Position numbers and translations under genes: made by a program
Shown: positions 1 to 6,541 of the stretch, in pieces
Layout of the letters: each line of letters opens with the position of its first letter
How positions within the stretch are numbered: the first letter of the stretch is position 1
Notes under the pieces: generated by a model
What the model was told of the DNA's origin: nothing
Database searches by the model: none
The model's input: only the letters and a program-made list of their open reading frames with translations
Assembly: GCF_011759505.1 (NCBI RefSeq)
Contig: NZ_JAAOYO010000001.1
Span: 372,001-436,000 of the forward strand
Length of the DNA stretch: 64,000 bases
Direction: 5' to 3'
Source: Curtobacterium salicis
GTDB lineage: Bacteria > Actinomycetota > Actinomycetes > Actinomycetales > Microbacteriaceae

Positions 1-207
1 GATCAGCACGGCACCGACGAAGCAGACGACACGGAACGCCATCTGCCACACGTAGCGGGAGAGCCGGTGGGCACGGTCGATATCCGGGTTGTCCGGGAGT
101 GTCGTGATGTTCTGCGACGACATCGGCTCCGCGGTCACGTGTTCCGGCGCCGAACGCTGGAGCTGGATGCGCGGGCCGCTCGGGTTCTGCGGGTTCTTGC
201 GGTTCAT
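1..207 (-). CDS. DUF3099 domain protein (partial, C-terminus outside window)
   Basis: The reading frame starts with ATG at 207 and runs off the left edge after 69 codons. The visible part has a polar N-terminal stretch of about 40 residues, the segment ITTLPDNPDIDRAHRLSRY, then a hydrophobic helix (about residues 53-69). This resembles the DUF3099 family of small actinobacterial membrane proteins, whose function is unknown. A TAAACT hexamer on the minus strand (236-241) and a GGAG-type ribosome site lie upstream. The gene is divergent from fabG. The family assignment rests on recalled similarity. Confidence 0.7.
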   Translation of the reverse strand, partial: MNRKNPQNPSGPRIQLQRSAPEHVTAEPMSSQNITTLPDNPDIDRAHRLSRYVWQMAFRVVCFVGAVLI

Positions 208-300
208 GCGGTGGGGTCTCCGTCTGCCGGACTCCAGTTTACGCCCGGGGTACGACATCCGGCCGGTCGTGCGGAGACCGGCCGTCGGGGAGTGCACCGG

Positions 301-306
301 TAGGCT
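301..306 (+). promoter_or_regulatory. -10 hexamer TAGGCT, fabG promoter
   Basis: TAGGCT matches the -10 pattern seen before many genes here. It would give a leader of about 60 bases before fabG. No clear -35 element is visible. Confidence 0.45.
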
Positions 307-371
307 CGTCCGGGCGTGTCCGGACACCCGAGGTCCCGGCGTGCCAGCGACCACCAGCGAACGGAGCGACC

Positions 372-1085
372 ATGACCACCCCCCGTACCGTCCTCATCAC
401 CGGCGGCAACCGCGGCATCGGCCACGCGCTGGCCGCCCGCTTCGTCGACGCCGGACACCGGGTCGCCGTCACGTCGCGGAAAGGGCAGGGCGGCCCCGAG
501 GGTGCGCTCACCGTGCAGGCCGACATCACCGACACCGCGTCCGTCGACCGGGCGTTCACCGAGGTCGAGTCCGCGCTCGGTCCGATCGAGGTCCTGGTCG
601 CCAACGCCGGGATCACGAACGACCAGCTGCTGCTCCGGATGTCGGAAGAGGACTTCACGAGCGTCATCGACACGAACCTGACGGGCACCTTCCGCGTGGT
701 CAAGCGTGCGACGAAGGGGATGATGAAGGCGAAGTTCGGCCGCATCGTGCTGATGTCGAGCGTCGTCGGGGCGTACGGGCAGATCGGGCAGGTCAACTAC
801 GCGTCGTCGAAGGCCGCGCTGGTCGGCATGGCACGGTCCATCACGCGCGAACTCGGGTCGCGCGGCATCACCGCGAACGTCGTCGCGCCCGGGTTCATCC
901 AGACCGACATGACGGCAGCGCTCTCCGACGAGCTGCAGGCCGAGTTCAAGAAGGCGATCCCGGCGGCGCGCTACGGCAGCGTCGACGACGTCGCGGACGC
1001 CACGCTCTTCCTGGCGGGCGACGGCGCGGGCTACATCTCCGGCGCGGTCATCCCGGTCGACGGCGGCCTCGGCATGGGCCACTGA
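372..1085 (+). CDS. fabG: 3-oxoacyl-ACP reductase FabG (SDR family)
   Basis: NADPH-dependent ketoreductase of fatty-acid elongation, cytoplasmic, 237 residues as usual for the family. The cofactor motif TGGNRGIG lies at residues 10-17 and NAG at 78-80. The catalytic set is Ser130 and the YASSK motif (Tyr143, Lys147). The C-terminal GGLGMGH tail matches actinobacterial MabA/FabG1-type enzymes. The ATG at 372 has GGAGCG upstream at suitable spacing. It is a single gene, divergent from the DUF3099 gene and convergent with serB. The substrate (acyl-ACP rather than another ketone) is inferred from sequence style and locus. Confidence 0.88.
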   Translation: MTTPRTVLITGGNRGIGHALAARFVDAGHRVAVTSRKGQGGPEGALTVQADITDTASVDRAFTEVESALGPIEVLVANAGITNDQLLLRMSEEDFTSVIDTNLTGTFRVVKRATKGMMKAKFGRIVLMSSVVGAYGQIGQVNYASSKAALVGMARSITRELGSRGITANVVAPGFIQTDMTAALSDELQAEFKKAIPAARYGSVDDVADATLFLAGDGAGYISGAVIPVDGGLGMGH

Positions 1086-1172
1086 CGGCCTGACCCGCTG
1101 CCGGCTCTGCCGGCCGTCGCCGGCCCCGCCTGCGGCCGTCAGCCGCCGGCGGCGCGGCGGCGCAGCGGGGCG

Positions 1173-1811
1173 TCAGCCGCGCAGACCGAGCGCGGCCAGG
1201 ACGACGGACAGGTCGCGGTCGACGACCGCGACGTCCGCCTCGGCCCGGACGCGCGGCTTCGCGTCGAAGGCGACGGCCAACGCAGCGACCGCCATCATCG
1301 CCAGGTCGTTGGCACCGTCCCCGACGGCGACCGTCCGGGTCAGGGGGACGCCGTCGGCGGCAGCCCACGTCCGCAGCGAGTCCGCCTTGGCCCGGGCGTC
1401 GACGACCGCGCCGGCGACCCGCCCGGTGAGCACGCCGTCCCGCGTCTCGAGCCGGTTGGCCCGGCAGTGGTCGAGGCCGAGCCCGGCGGCGAACGGGTCG
1501 AGCACCTCGTGGAAACCCCCGGACACGACGCCGACCGTGCCGCCGGCCGCGTGCACCCCGCGCACGAGCTCGTCGGCGCCGCGGGTGACGCGGACGGCCT
1601 GCTGGGCGCGCGTGAACGTGTCGACCGGGAGGCCCGCCAACGTCGCGACCCGCTCCCGGAGGCTCTCGGCGAAGTCGATCTCCCCGCGCATGGCGCGCTC
1701 CGTCACCGTCTGGACCTGTGGTCGGGTCCCCGCCGCGTCGGCGAGGAGCTCGATGACCTCGTCCTCGAGCAGCGTCGAGTCGGCATCGAGGACGACGAGG
1801 AAACGGGGCAC
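1173..1811 (-). CDS. serB: Phosphoserine phosphatase SerB
   Basis: HAD-superfamily phosphatase of 212 residues that performs the last step of L-serine synthesis (O-phosphoserine to serine). Motif I is LDADST with Asp9 as nucleophile and Asp11 as acid/base. Motif II is VSGGF near residue 97, and the GDGANDL motif near 164-170 binds magnesium. The protein lacks the N-terminal ACT domains of longer SerB proteins. Start is GTG at 1811, six bases after a TACCGT hexamer, so the transcript is probably leaderless. The gene lies between convergent fabG and the upstream glgC, which has the same orientation. Confidence 0.88.
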   Translation of the reverse strand: MPRFLVVLDADSTLLEDEVIELLADAAGTRPQVQTVTERAMRGEIDFAESLRERVATLAGLPVDTFTRAQQAVRVTRGADELVRGVHAAGGTVGVVSGGFHEVLDPFAAGLGLDHCRANRLETRDGVLTGRVAGAVVDARAKADSLRTWAAADGVPLTRTVAVGDGANDLAMMAVAALAVAFDAKPRVRAEADVAVVDRDLSVVLAALGLRG

Positions 1812-1817
1812 CCGACC

Positions 1818-1823
1818 ACGGTA
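1818..1823 (-). promoter_or_regulatory. -10 hexamer TACCGT, serB leaderless promoter
   Basis: On the minus strand TACCGT ends six bases before the serB GTG, which puts the predicted transcription start at or next to the start codon. Confidence 0.5.
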
Positions 1824-1875
1824 GCGGGGTCGGGTGCCCCGTGACGTCGTGGGGTCACGACGCGGAGCGAACGGG

Positions 1876-3117
1876 TCAGGCTTCGACGCGGACGCCCTTG
1901 CCGACCACGGTGATGCCGGAGTCGGTCACGGTGAAGCCGCGGGCCTCGTCGGCCTCCCGGTCCACGCCGACGTGTGCGCCCGGTGCGAGCACGACGTCCT
2001 TGTCGAGGATCGCCCGGTTCACGATCGCGCCGGCGCCGATGGTCGCGCGCTCGAAGACGATCGAGTCGAGCACCTTCGCCTGCGAGTCGATCGTCGCCCA
2101 CGGGCCGATGACGCTGCGTTCGACCTGGGCGCCGGAGAGCAGGCAGCCGAGCGAGACGATGGAGTCGACCGTCGCGCCGGTGTTGCCGTTGGCGTCGCGC
2201 ACGAACTTGGCCGGCGGCAGGTTCGTCTGCTGGTTGAAGATCGGCCAGTCCTGGTTGTACAGGTTGAAGACCGGGACCGGGGCGATGAGGTCCATGTGCG
2301 CGTCGAAGAACGAGTCGATCGTGCCCACGTCGCGCCAGTAGTACTTGTCGCGGTCGTTCGACCCGGGGACCTCGTTGCGCTGCAGGTCGTACACGCCGGC
2401 GTCGCCACGCGCGACGAAGTCCGGGATGATGTCGCCGCCCATGTCGTGGTCGGACGACTCGATCTGGCCGTCGCGGAGGACGGCGTCCACCAGGGCGTCG
2501 GCGTCGAAGACGTAGTTGCCCATCGACGCCAGGACCTCGTTCGGCGAGTCCGGCAGGCCGGTGGCGTCCTTCGGCTTCTCGAGGAACGCCTCGATGCGGG
2601 TCGGGTCCGCGTCGTCGACCTTGATGACACCGAACTGGTCGGCGAGCTCGATCGGCTGCCGGATCGCCGCGACGGTGGCGCTGCGGCCGGAGGCAATGTG
2701 CGCCTCCACCATCTGGGAGAAGTCCATCCGGTACACGTGGTCCGCGCCGACCACGACGACGATGTCGGGCCGCTCGTCACGCATCAGGTTCAGGGACTGC
2801 AGGATCGCGTCGGCGGAGCCGGCGAACCAGCGCTTGCCGAGCCGCTGCTGTGCGGGGACAGAGGCGACGTAGGAGCCGAGCAGCCCCTCCATGCGCCAGG
2901 TCTGGGAGACGTGCCGGTCGAGTGAGTGTGACTTGTACTGCGTCAGGACGACGATGCGCTGGAGCCCGGAGTTGACCAGGTTCGACAGCGCGAAGTCCAC
3001 GAGGCGGAAGTTCCCACCGAACGGCACGGCCGGCTTCGCGCGGTCCGCGGTGAGCGGCATGAGCCGTTTGCCCTCGCCGCCGGCCAGGACGATGCCGAAT
3101 ACCTTCTTCGTTGCCAT
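1876..3117 (-). CDS. glgC: Glucose-1-phosphate adenylyltransferase GlgC
   Basis: ADP-glucose pyrophosphorylase of 413 residues: glucose-1-phosphate plus ATP gives ADP-glucose, the sugar donor for glycogen-type glucan synthesis. The N-terminal nucleotidyltransferase loop is [14 protein letters not shown] (residues 10-23), followed by [10 protein letters not shown]-terminal left-handed beta-helix region is rich in short hydrophobic repeats. The ATG at 3117 is preferred over an in-frame codon 24 bases upstream. It gives the normal N-terminus ([13 protein letters not shown]) and lies seven bases from a TACTGT hexamer. Divergent from glgA over a 47-base gap, which supports a shared role and probably shared regulation. 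Confidence 0.95.
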   Translation of the reverse strand: MATKKVFGIVLAGGEGKRLMPLTADRAKPAVPFGGNFRLVDFALSNLVNSGLQRIVVLTQYKSHSLDRHVSQTWRMEGLLGSYVASVPAQQRLGKRWFAGSADAILQSLNLMRDERPDIVVVVGADHVYRMDFSQMVEAHIASGRSATVAAIRQPIELADQFGVIKVDDADPTRIEAFLEKPKDATGLPDSPNEVLASMGNYVFDADALVDAVLRDGQIESSDHDMGGDIIPDFVARGDAGVYDLQRNEVPGSNDRDKYYWRDVGTIDSFFDAHMDLIAPVPVFNLYNQDWPIFNQQTNLPPAKFVRDANGNTGATVDSIVSLGCLLSGAQVERSVIGPWATIDSQAKVLDSIVFERATIGAGAIVNRAILDKDVVLAPGAHVGVDREADEARGFTVTDSGITVVGKGVRVEA

Positions 3118-3124
3118 GTCGCTC

Positions 3125-3158
3125 ACAGTAGGCGTCAGCACTGGGAAACCGTTACCTT
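3125..3158. promoter_or_regulatory. Divergent leaderless promoters of glgC and glgA
   Basis: The minus-strand hexamer TACTGT (3125-3130) ends seven bases before the glgC ATG. The plus-strand hexamer TACCTT (3153-3158) ends six bases before the glgA GTG. Both -10 elements fit into the 47-base spacer, so the -35 region of each promoter overlaps the other. Confidence 0.5.
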
Positions 3159-3164
3159 GAACCC

Positions 3165-4361
3165 GTGCGAGTCGATCTACTGACCAGGGAGTATCCGCCG
3201 GAGGTCTACGGCGGTGCCGGTGTCCATGTTGCCCAGCTGACCGCGGCGCTGCGCTCCGGGACGGACACCGACGTCCGTGTCCGGGCGTTCGGCGGGTTCC
3301 GCGACGAACAGGGCGTGTCGGCCTACCGCACGCCGGCGGGCCTCGAACAGGCGAACGGCGCGCTGCAGGCGCTCGGCACCGACGTGCAGATCGCCGCCGA
3401 CGTCGAGGGCGCCGACCTCGTGCACTCGCACACCTGGTACGCCAACTCCGCCGGACGCCTGGCGCAGCTGACGCACGGCATCCCGCACGTCGTCACGGCC
3501 CACAGCCTCGAGCCGCTCCGTCCGTGGAAGGCCGAGCAGCTCGGCGGCGGCTACCGCCTGTCCAGCTGGATGGAGCGCGAGGCGTTCACCAACGCCGACG
3601 GCGTCGTCGCGGTGTCGAAGGCGATGCGCGCGGACATCCTGCGCTCGTACCCCTCGATCGACCCGTCCCGCGTGAAGGTCGTCTACAACGGCATCGACAT
3701 CGACGACTGGAAGCCCCAGCGCGACGACGACGCCGTCCGAGCGCTCGGCATCGACCCGGACCGTCCCAGCGTGGTCTTCGTCGGTCGCATCACCCGGCAG
3801 AAGGGGCTGCCCTACCTGCTCCGTGCGGTGGCGTCGCTGCCCGAGGACGTCCAGGTCGTCCTCTGCGCCGGCGCTCCCGACACACCCGAGATCCTCGCCG
3901 AGGTCACCGGCCTCGTCGAGGACCTGCGGACCCGCCGGAACGGCGTGATCTGGATCGACCGGATGCTCGAGCACCGCGAGATCGTCAACGTCCTGTCGAG
4001 CGCCACCGTGTTCGTCTGCCCGTCGATCTACGAGCCGCTCGGCATCGTGAACCTCGAGGCCATGGCCTGCGGCATCCCCGTGGTCGGCACGAAGACCGGC
4101 GGCATCCCGGAGGTCGTCGCCGACGGCCTGACCGGCCGCATCGTGCCGATCGACCAGGCGACCGACGGCACCGGGACGCCGACCGACCCGGACCGGTACG
4201 TGGCCGACCTCGCCGCGACCCTCAACGAGGTGCTCGACGACCTCGGGCTCGCGAAGCTGATGGGCCGTGCCGGTCGACTCCGTGTCGAGAGCGAGTTCAC
4301 CTGGGGCGCGATCGCGACCAAGACCCGTGCCGTCTACGACGAGGTGCTCGCCGGTCGCTGA
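3165..4361 (+). CDS. glgA: Actinobacterial GlgA/GlgM glycosyltransferase (GT4)
   Basis: Family 4 glycosyltransferase of 398 residues, usually annotated as glycogen synthase. The N-terminus [16 protein letters not shown] is the signature of actinobacterial GlgA. The C-terminal domain has [13 protein letters not shown] and the EX7E motif in [12 protein letters not shown]. It closely resembles the mycobacterial Rv1212c type, which was reassigned as GlgM (ADP-glucose plus glucose-1-phosphate gives maltose-1-phosphate for GlgE). With treS at 17.6 kb, that role is plausible here. Start is GTG at 3165. Divergent from glgC, which supplies its donor. Whether it elongates glucan or makes maltose-1-phosphate cannot be read from the sequence. 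Confidence 0.9.
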   Translation: MRVDLLTREYPPEVYGGAGVHVAQLTAALRSGTDTDVRVRAFGGFRDEQGVSAYRTPAGLEQANGALQALGTDVQIAADVEGADLVHSHTWYANSAGRLAQLTHGIPHVVTAHSLEPLRPWKAEQLGGGYRLSSWMEREAFTNADGVVAVSKAMRADILRSYPSIDPSRVKVVYNGIDIDDWKPQRDDDAVRALGIDPDRPSVVFVGRITRQKGLPYLLRAVASLPEDVQVVLCAGAPDTPEILAEVTGLVEDLRTRRNGVIWIDRMLEHREIVNVLSSATVFVCPSIYEPLGIVNLEAMACGIPVVGTKTGGIPEVVADGLTGRIVPIDQATDGTGTPTDPDRYVADLAATLNEVLDDLGLAKLMGRAGRLRVESEFTWGAIATKTRAVYDEVLAGR

Positions 4362-4385
4362 CCGCGGCACACGAGCCGACGGCCT

Positions 4386-4426
4386 GGAGGCCCGGTGCCG
4401 GTCCCCGAGACCGGCACCGGGCCTCC
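4386..4426 (+). terminator. 17-bp stem hairpin after glgA, palindromic repeat family member
   Basis: A perfect inverted repeat (4386-4402 with 4410-4426) starts 24 bases after the glgA stop. Its outer part is GGAGGCCCGG/CCGGGCCTCC followed by CGTCC, the core of a palindrome found at several other places in the window. There is no T-tract. It probably acts as an intrinsic terminator or mRNA 3' end. Confidence 0.6.
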
Positions 4427-4487
4427 CGTCCGTCGCCCGTGGACAGCCGGACGCGCGGCGCTGACGGGGGAGCCGACCGTGCTCGTC

Positions 4488-4493
4488 TAGGCT
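4488..4493 (+). promoter_or_regulatory. -10 hexamer TAGGCT, leaderless promoter of ABC ATPase
   Basis: TAGGCT ends six bases before the ATG at 4500, so transcription probably starts at the A of the start codon. Confidence 0.55.
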
Positions 4494-4499
4494 GGCGGC

Positions 4500-5282
4500 A
4501 TGCCCTCGGTCGTGCGCTTGTCAGACGTCTCCGTGGTCCGTGACGGGTCCACCATCCTCGACGGGATCTCGTGGGAGGTGCAGGACGACGAGCGCTGGGT
4601 GGTGCTCGGTGCGAACGGTGCCGGCAAGACCACGCTGCTGCAGGTCGCGGGTGCGCAGACCTTCCCGACCTCCGGTGACGTCGAGGTCCTCGGGACCGAA
4701 CTCGGCGGCGCCGACCTGTTCGAACTCCGTCCCCGGATCGGCTTCGCGTCGACCGCCCTGGCGCGTCGCATCCCGATGACCGAGAAGGTCATCGACGTGG
4801 TCCTGACCGCCGCGTACTCCGTCACCGGGCGCTGGAACGAGGAGTACGAGGAGCTCGACGTCCGACGTGCCCAGCGGGTGCTCGAGGAGTGGGGCCTCGG
4901 TGCCTTCACCGAGCGCAGCTTCGGGGAGCTCAGCGACGGCGAGCAGAAGCGCGTCCAGATCGCCCGTGCGGTGATGACCGACCCCGAGGTGCTGTTCCTC
5001 GACGAGCCGGCCGCGTCGCTCGACCTGGGCGCCCGCGAGAGTCTGGTGCGGACGCTCGGCGGCTACGCGCAGAGTTCGGACTCGCCGGCGATCGTCATCG
5101 TCACCCACCACGTCGAGGAGATCCCCGCGGGCTTCACGCACGCGCTCGTCCTCGCCGACGGCCACGTGCAGTCCGCCGGTCCGATCGCCGAGGTCCTGAC
5201 CGCCGAGACGCTCTCCGCGGCGTTCGGTGTGGACCTCACGGTGACGCAGGACGCCGGACGCTGGACCGCCCGAGCCGTCTGA
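4500..5282 (+). CDS. ABC transporter ATP-binding protein, stand-alone
   Basis: ABC-type ATPase of 260 residues. Walker A is GANGAGKTT (about 39-47), the signature is LSDGEQKR (about 143-150), Walker B is VLFLDEP (about 163-169), and a switch histidine follows in [10 protein letters not shown]. It resembles stand-alone ATPases annotated as ModF/YlmA-like. No permease or binding protein lies next to it, so the substrate is unknown. The start codon directly follows a -10 hexamer and no ribosome site is visible, which fits a leaderless message. It lies between the glgA terminator and rpmE2 and is probably monocistronic. Confidence 0.8.
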   Translation: MPSVVRLSDVSVVRDGSTILDGISWEVQDDERWVVLGANGAGKTTLLQVAGAQTFPTSGDVEVLGTELGGADLFELRPRIGFASTALARRIPMTEKVIDVVLTAAYSVTGRWNEEYEELDVRRAQRVLEEWGLGAFTERSFGELSDGEQKRVQIARAVMTDPEVLFLDEPAASLDLGARESLVRTLGGYAQSSDSPAIVIVTHHVEEIPAGFTHALVLADGHVQSAGPIAEVLTAETLSAAFGVDLTVTQDAGRWTARAV

Positions 5283-5330
5283 GCAGCCACGACACAGCCT
5301 CGAGCGCTCCCGATGCGCGCCGCGGTCTGG

Positions 5331-5336
5331 TAACGT
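5331..5336 (+). promoter_or_regulatory. -10 hexamer TAACGT, rpmE2 promoter
   Basis: TAACGT lies 64 bases before the L31 ATG and would give a leader of about 57 bases that ends in a GAGGAA ribosome site. No Zur-like palindrome is visible in the leader. Confidence 0.4.
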
Positions 5337-5400
5337 GGTCCGCTGGCGTAGGCCACACGACTTCCCATCTTCCGTCATCGCGATCCACCGAGGAATCCCC

Positions 5401-5649
5401 ATGAAGACCGAAACCCACCCCGAGTACCGCGCCATCGTCTTCCGTGACCTGGCTTCCGGTGAGACGTTCCTGACGCGTTCGACCGCGAACAGCGACAAGA
5501 CCATCGAGCTCGACGGTGCGACCTACCCGGTCATCGACGTCGAGATCTCGTCCGCTTCGCACCCGTTCTACACGGGCAAGCAGCGCATCCTCGACTCGGC
5601 CGGCCGCGTCGAGAAGTTCAACCAGCGCTTCAAGGGCTTCAGCAAGTAA
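5401..5649 (+). CDS. rpmE2: 50S ribosomal protein L31 type B
   Basis: Ribosomal protein of 82 residues. It has the type B features: an N-terminal [16 protein letters not shown] segment, the [17 protein letters not shown] motif and a C-terminal RFKGFSK. It contains no cysteine, so it is the zinc-independent form. ATG at 5401 is set by GAGGAA seven bases upstream. In some bacteria this form replaces the zinc-binding L31 under zinc starvation. Here no zinc-regulator site is evident, so it may be the housekeeping copy. A strong hairpin follows. Confidence 0.95.
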   Translation: MKTETHPEYRAIVFRDLASGETFLTRSTANSDKTIELDGATYPVIDVEISSASHPFYTGKQRILDSAGRVEKFNQRFKGFSK

Positions 5650-5673
5650 GCAGCTCGCTCCCCTCGGGAGCAC

Positions 5674-5709
5674 GAACGGGCGGTCCTCCTGCGGGAGGAC
5701 CGCCCGTTC
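5674..5709. terminator. Bidirectional hairpin terminator between rpmE2 and ter operon
   Basis: A perfect 16-bp stem (5674-5689 with 5694-5709) with a four-base loop lies between convergent rpmE2 and the last gene of the ter operon. It can end transcription from both sides. Confidence 0.8.
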
Positions 5710-5719
5710 TGCGTTCCGG

Positions 5720-6541
5720 TCAGGCCCGCGCCGGGACCTCGGCGGCCGCGGCGGCAGCGAGTCCGACGAGCTCCTCGCCGGCCAGGACGCCCTGCGCCCG
5801 GGTGACGACGAGGTTCGGCGCCGTCCACCCCACGGCGTGCAACTCGCCGTGCGCGGGCCGGATCGCGACGTCCGCCCACGCGAGCATCTCGCGGTCGAGC
5901 AACGAGTCACCTGCGGCGATGGTCCGGGTCGCTCCGGTGCGGTCGGCGACGGCCGCCAGGGCACGTTCCTTCCGGATGGGCGTCGGGACCGCGTAGAGCT
6001 TCCGGCCCTGCACGGACACCCGCCAGCCGAGCTCGGCCAGTTCGGCGGCGAAGGCCTCGACGGCGGAGTCGGGCAGTTCGGAGCGCTCGACGATGGCGTA
6101 CACGAACACGTCCTCGGCGCGGCGGGTGCGGAGGACGGACCCCTCGGGCAGCGCCGTGGCCAGCCGGTGCTCGACCTCGGGCAGCGGTGCCGACGTCGCC
6201 GCCACCTCCTCGCGCAGCGTTGCGGTCCAGGACTCGTCCGGCACGCCATCGTGCAGGACGACGGCGCCGTTCGTCGTCACGGCCCACCCCGTCGTCGGCA
6301 GGGGGAGCCGGATGCGCTGGAACTGGGCGACCGTCCGGGTGGTCACCGGGACCACGACGGCGGTCTCGGCCAGGGCTTCCAGGGCACGCTCCGCACGACG
6401 GGTCATGAACGACAGCGGCTGGCCCTGGTACACCTCGGTGACGACGAGCGAGGGCGCGTCCTCGTCCGGCCCGTCGAGCATGAGCGCGGCGGCGGAGTAG
6501 ACCACGGTGCGGTCGAGGTCGAACCCGACGAGGGCACTCAC
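5720..6541 (-). CDS. HAD hydrolase of the ter operon
   Basis: HAD-superfamily phosphatase of 273 residues and last gene of the ter operon. The nucleophile motif is FDLDRT (about residues 6-11), with a basic C-terminal pair and a GDSLLD acidic motif near 220. In between lies a Cof-type cap. HAD enzymes are constant members of the ter-linked metabolite module described by comparative genomics (Anantharaman and colleagues), where they are proposed to dephosphorylate a nucleoside-like product. Start is GTG at 6541, overlapping the stop of the upstream gene as GTGA, so the genes are translationally coupled. The exact substrate is unknown. Confidence 0.8.
   Translation of the reverse strand: MSALVGFDLDRTVVYSAAALMLDGPDEDAPSLVVTEVYQGQPLSFMTRRAERALEALAETAVVVPVTTRTVAQFQRIRLPLPTTGWAVTTNGAVVLHDGVPDESWTATLREEVAATSAPLPEVEHRLATALPEGSVLRTRRAEDVFVYAIVERSELPDSAVEAFAAELAELGWRVSVQGRKLYAVPTPIRKERALAAVADRTGATRTIAAGDSLLDREMLAWADVAIRPAHGELHAVGWTAPNLVVTRAQGVLAGEELVGLAAAAAAEVPARA

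Noticed and set aside
1086-1172. GC-rich symmetric sequence between fabG and serB as a defined terminator
   Set aside because: Several overlapping short GGCC/CCGG stems are possible but no single stable hairpin stands out by eye.
5283-5400. Zur-box or zinc-responsive site before the cysteine-free L31
   Set aside because: No palindrome resembling the actinobacterial Zur site is visible; only a -10 hexamer and a ribosome site can be supported.
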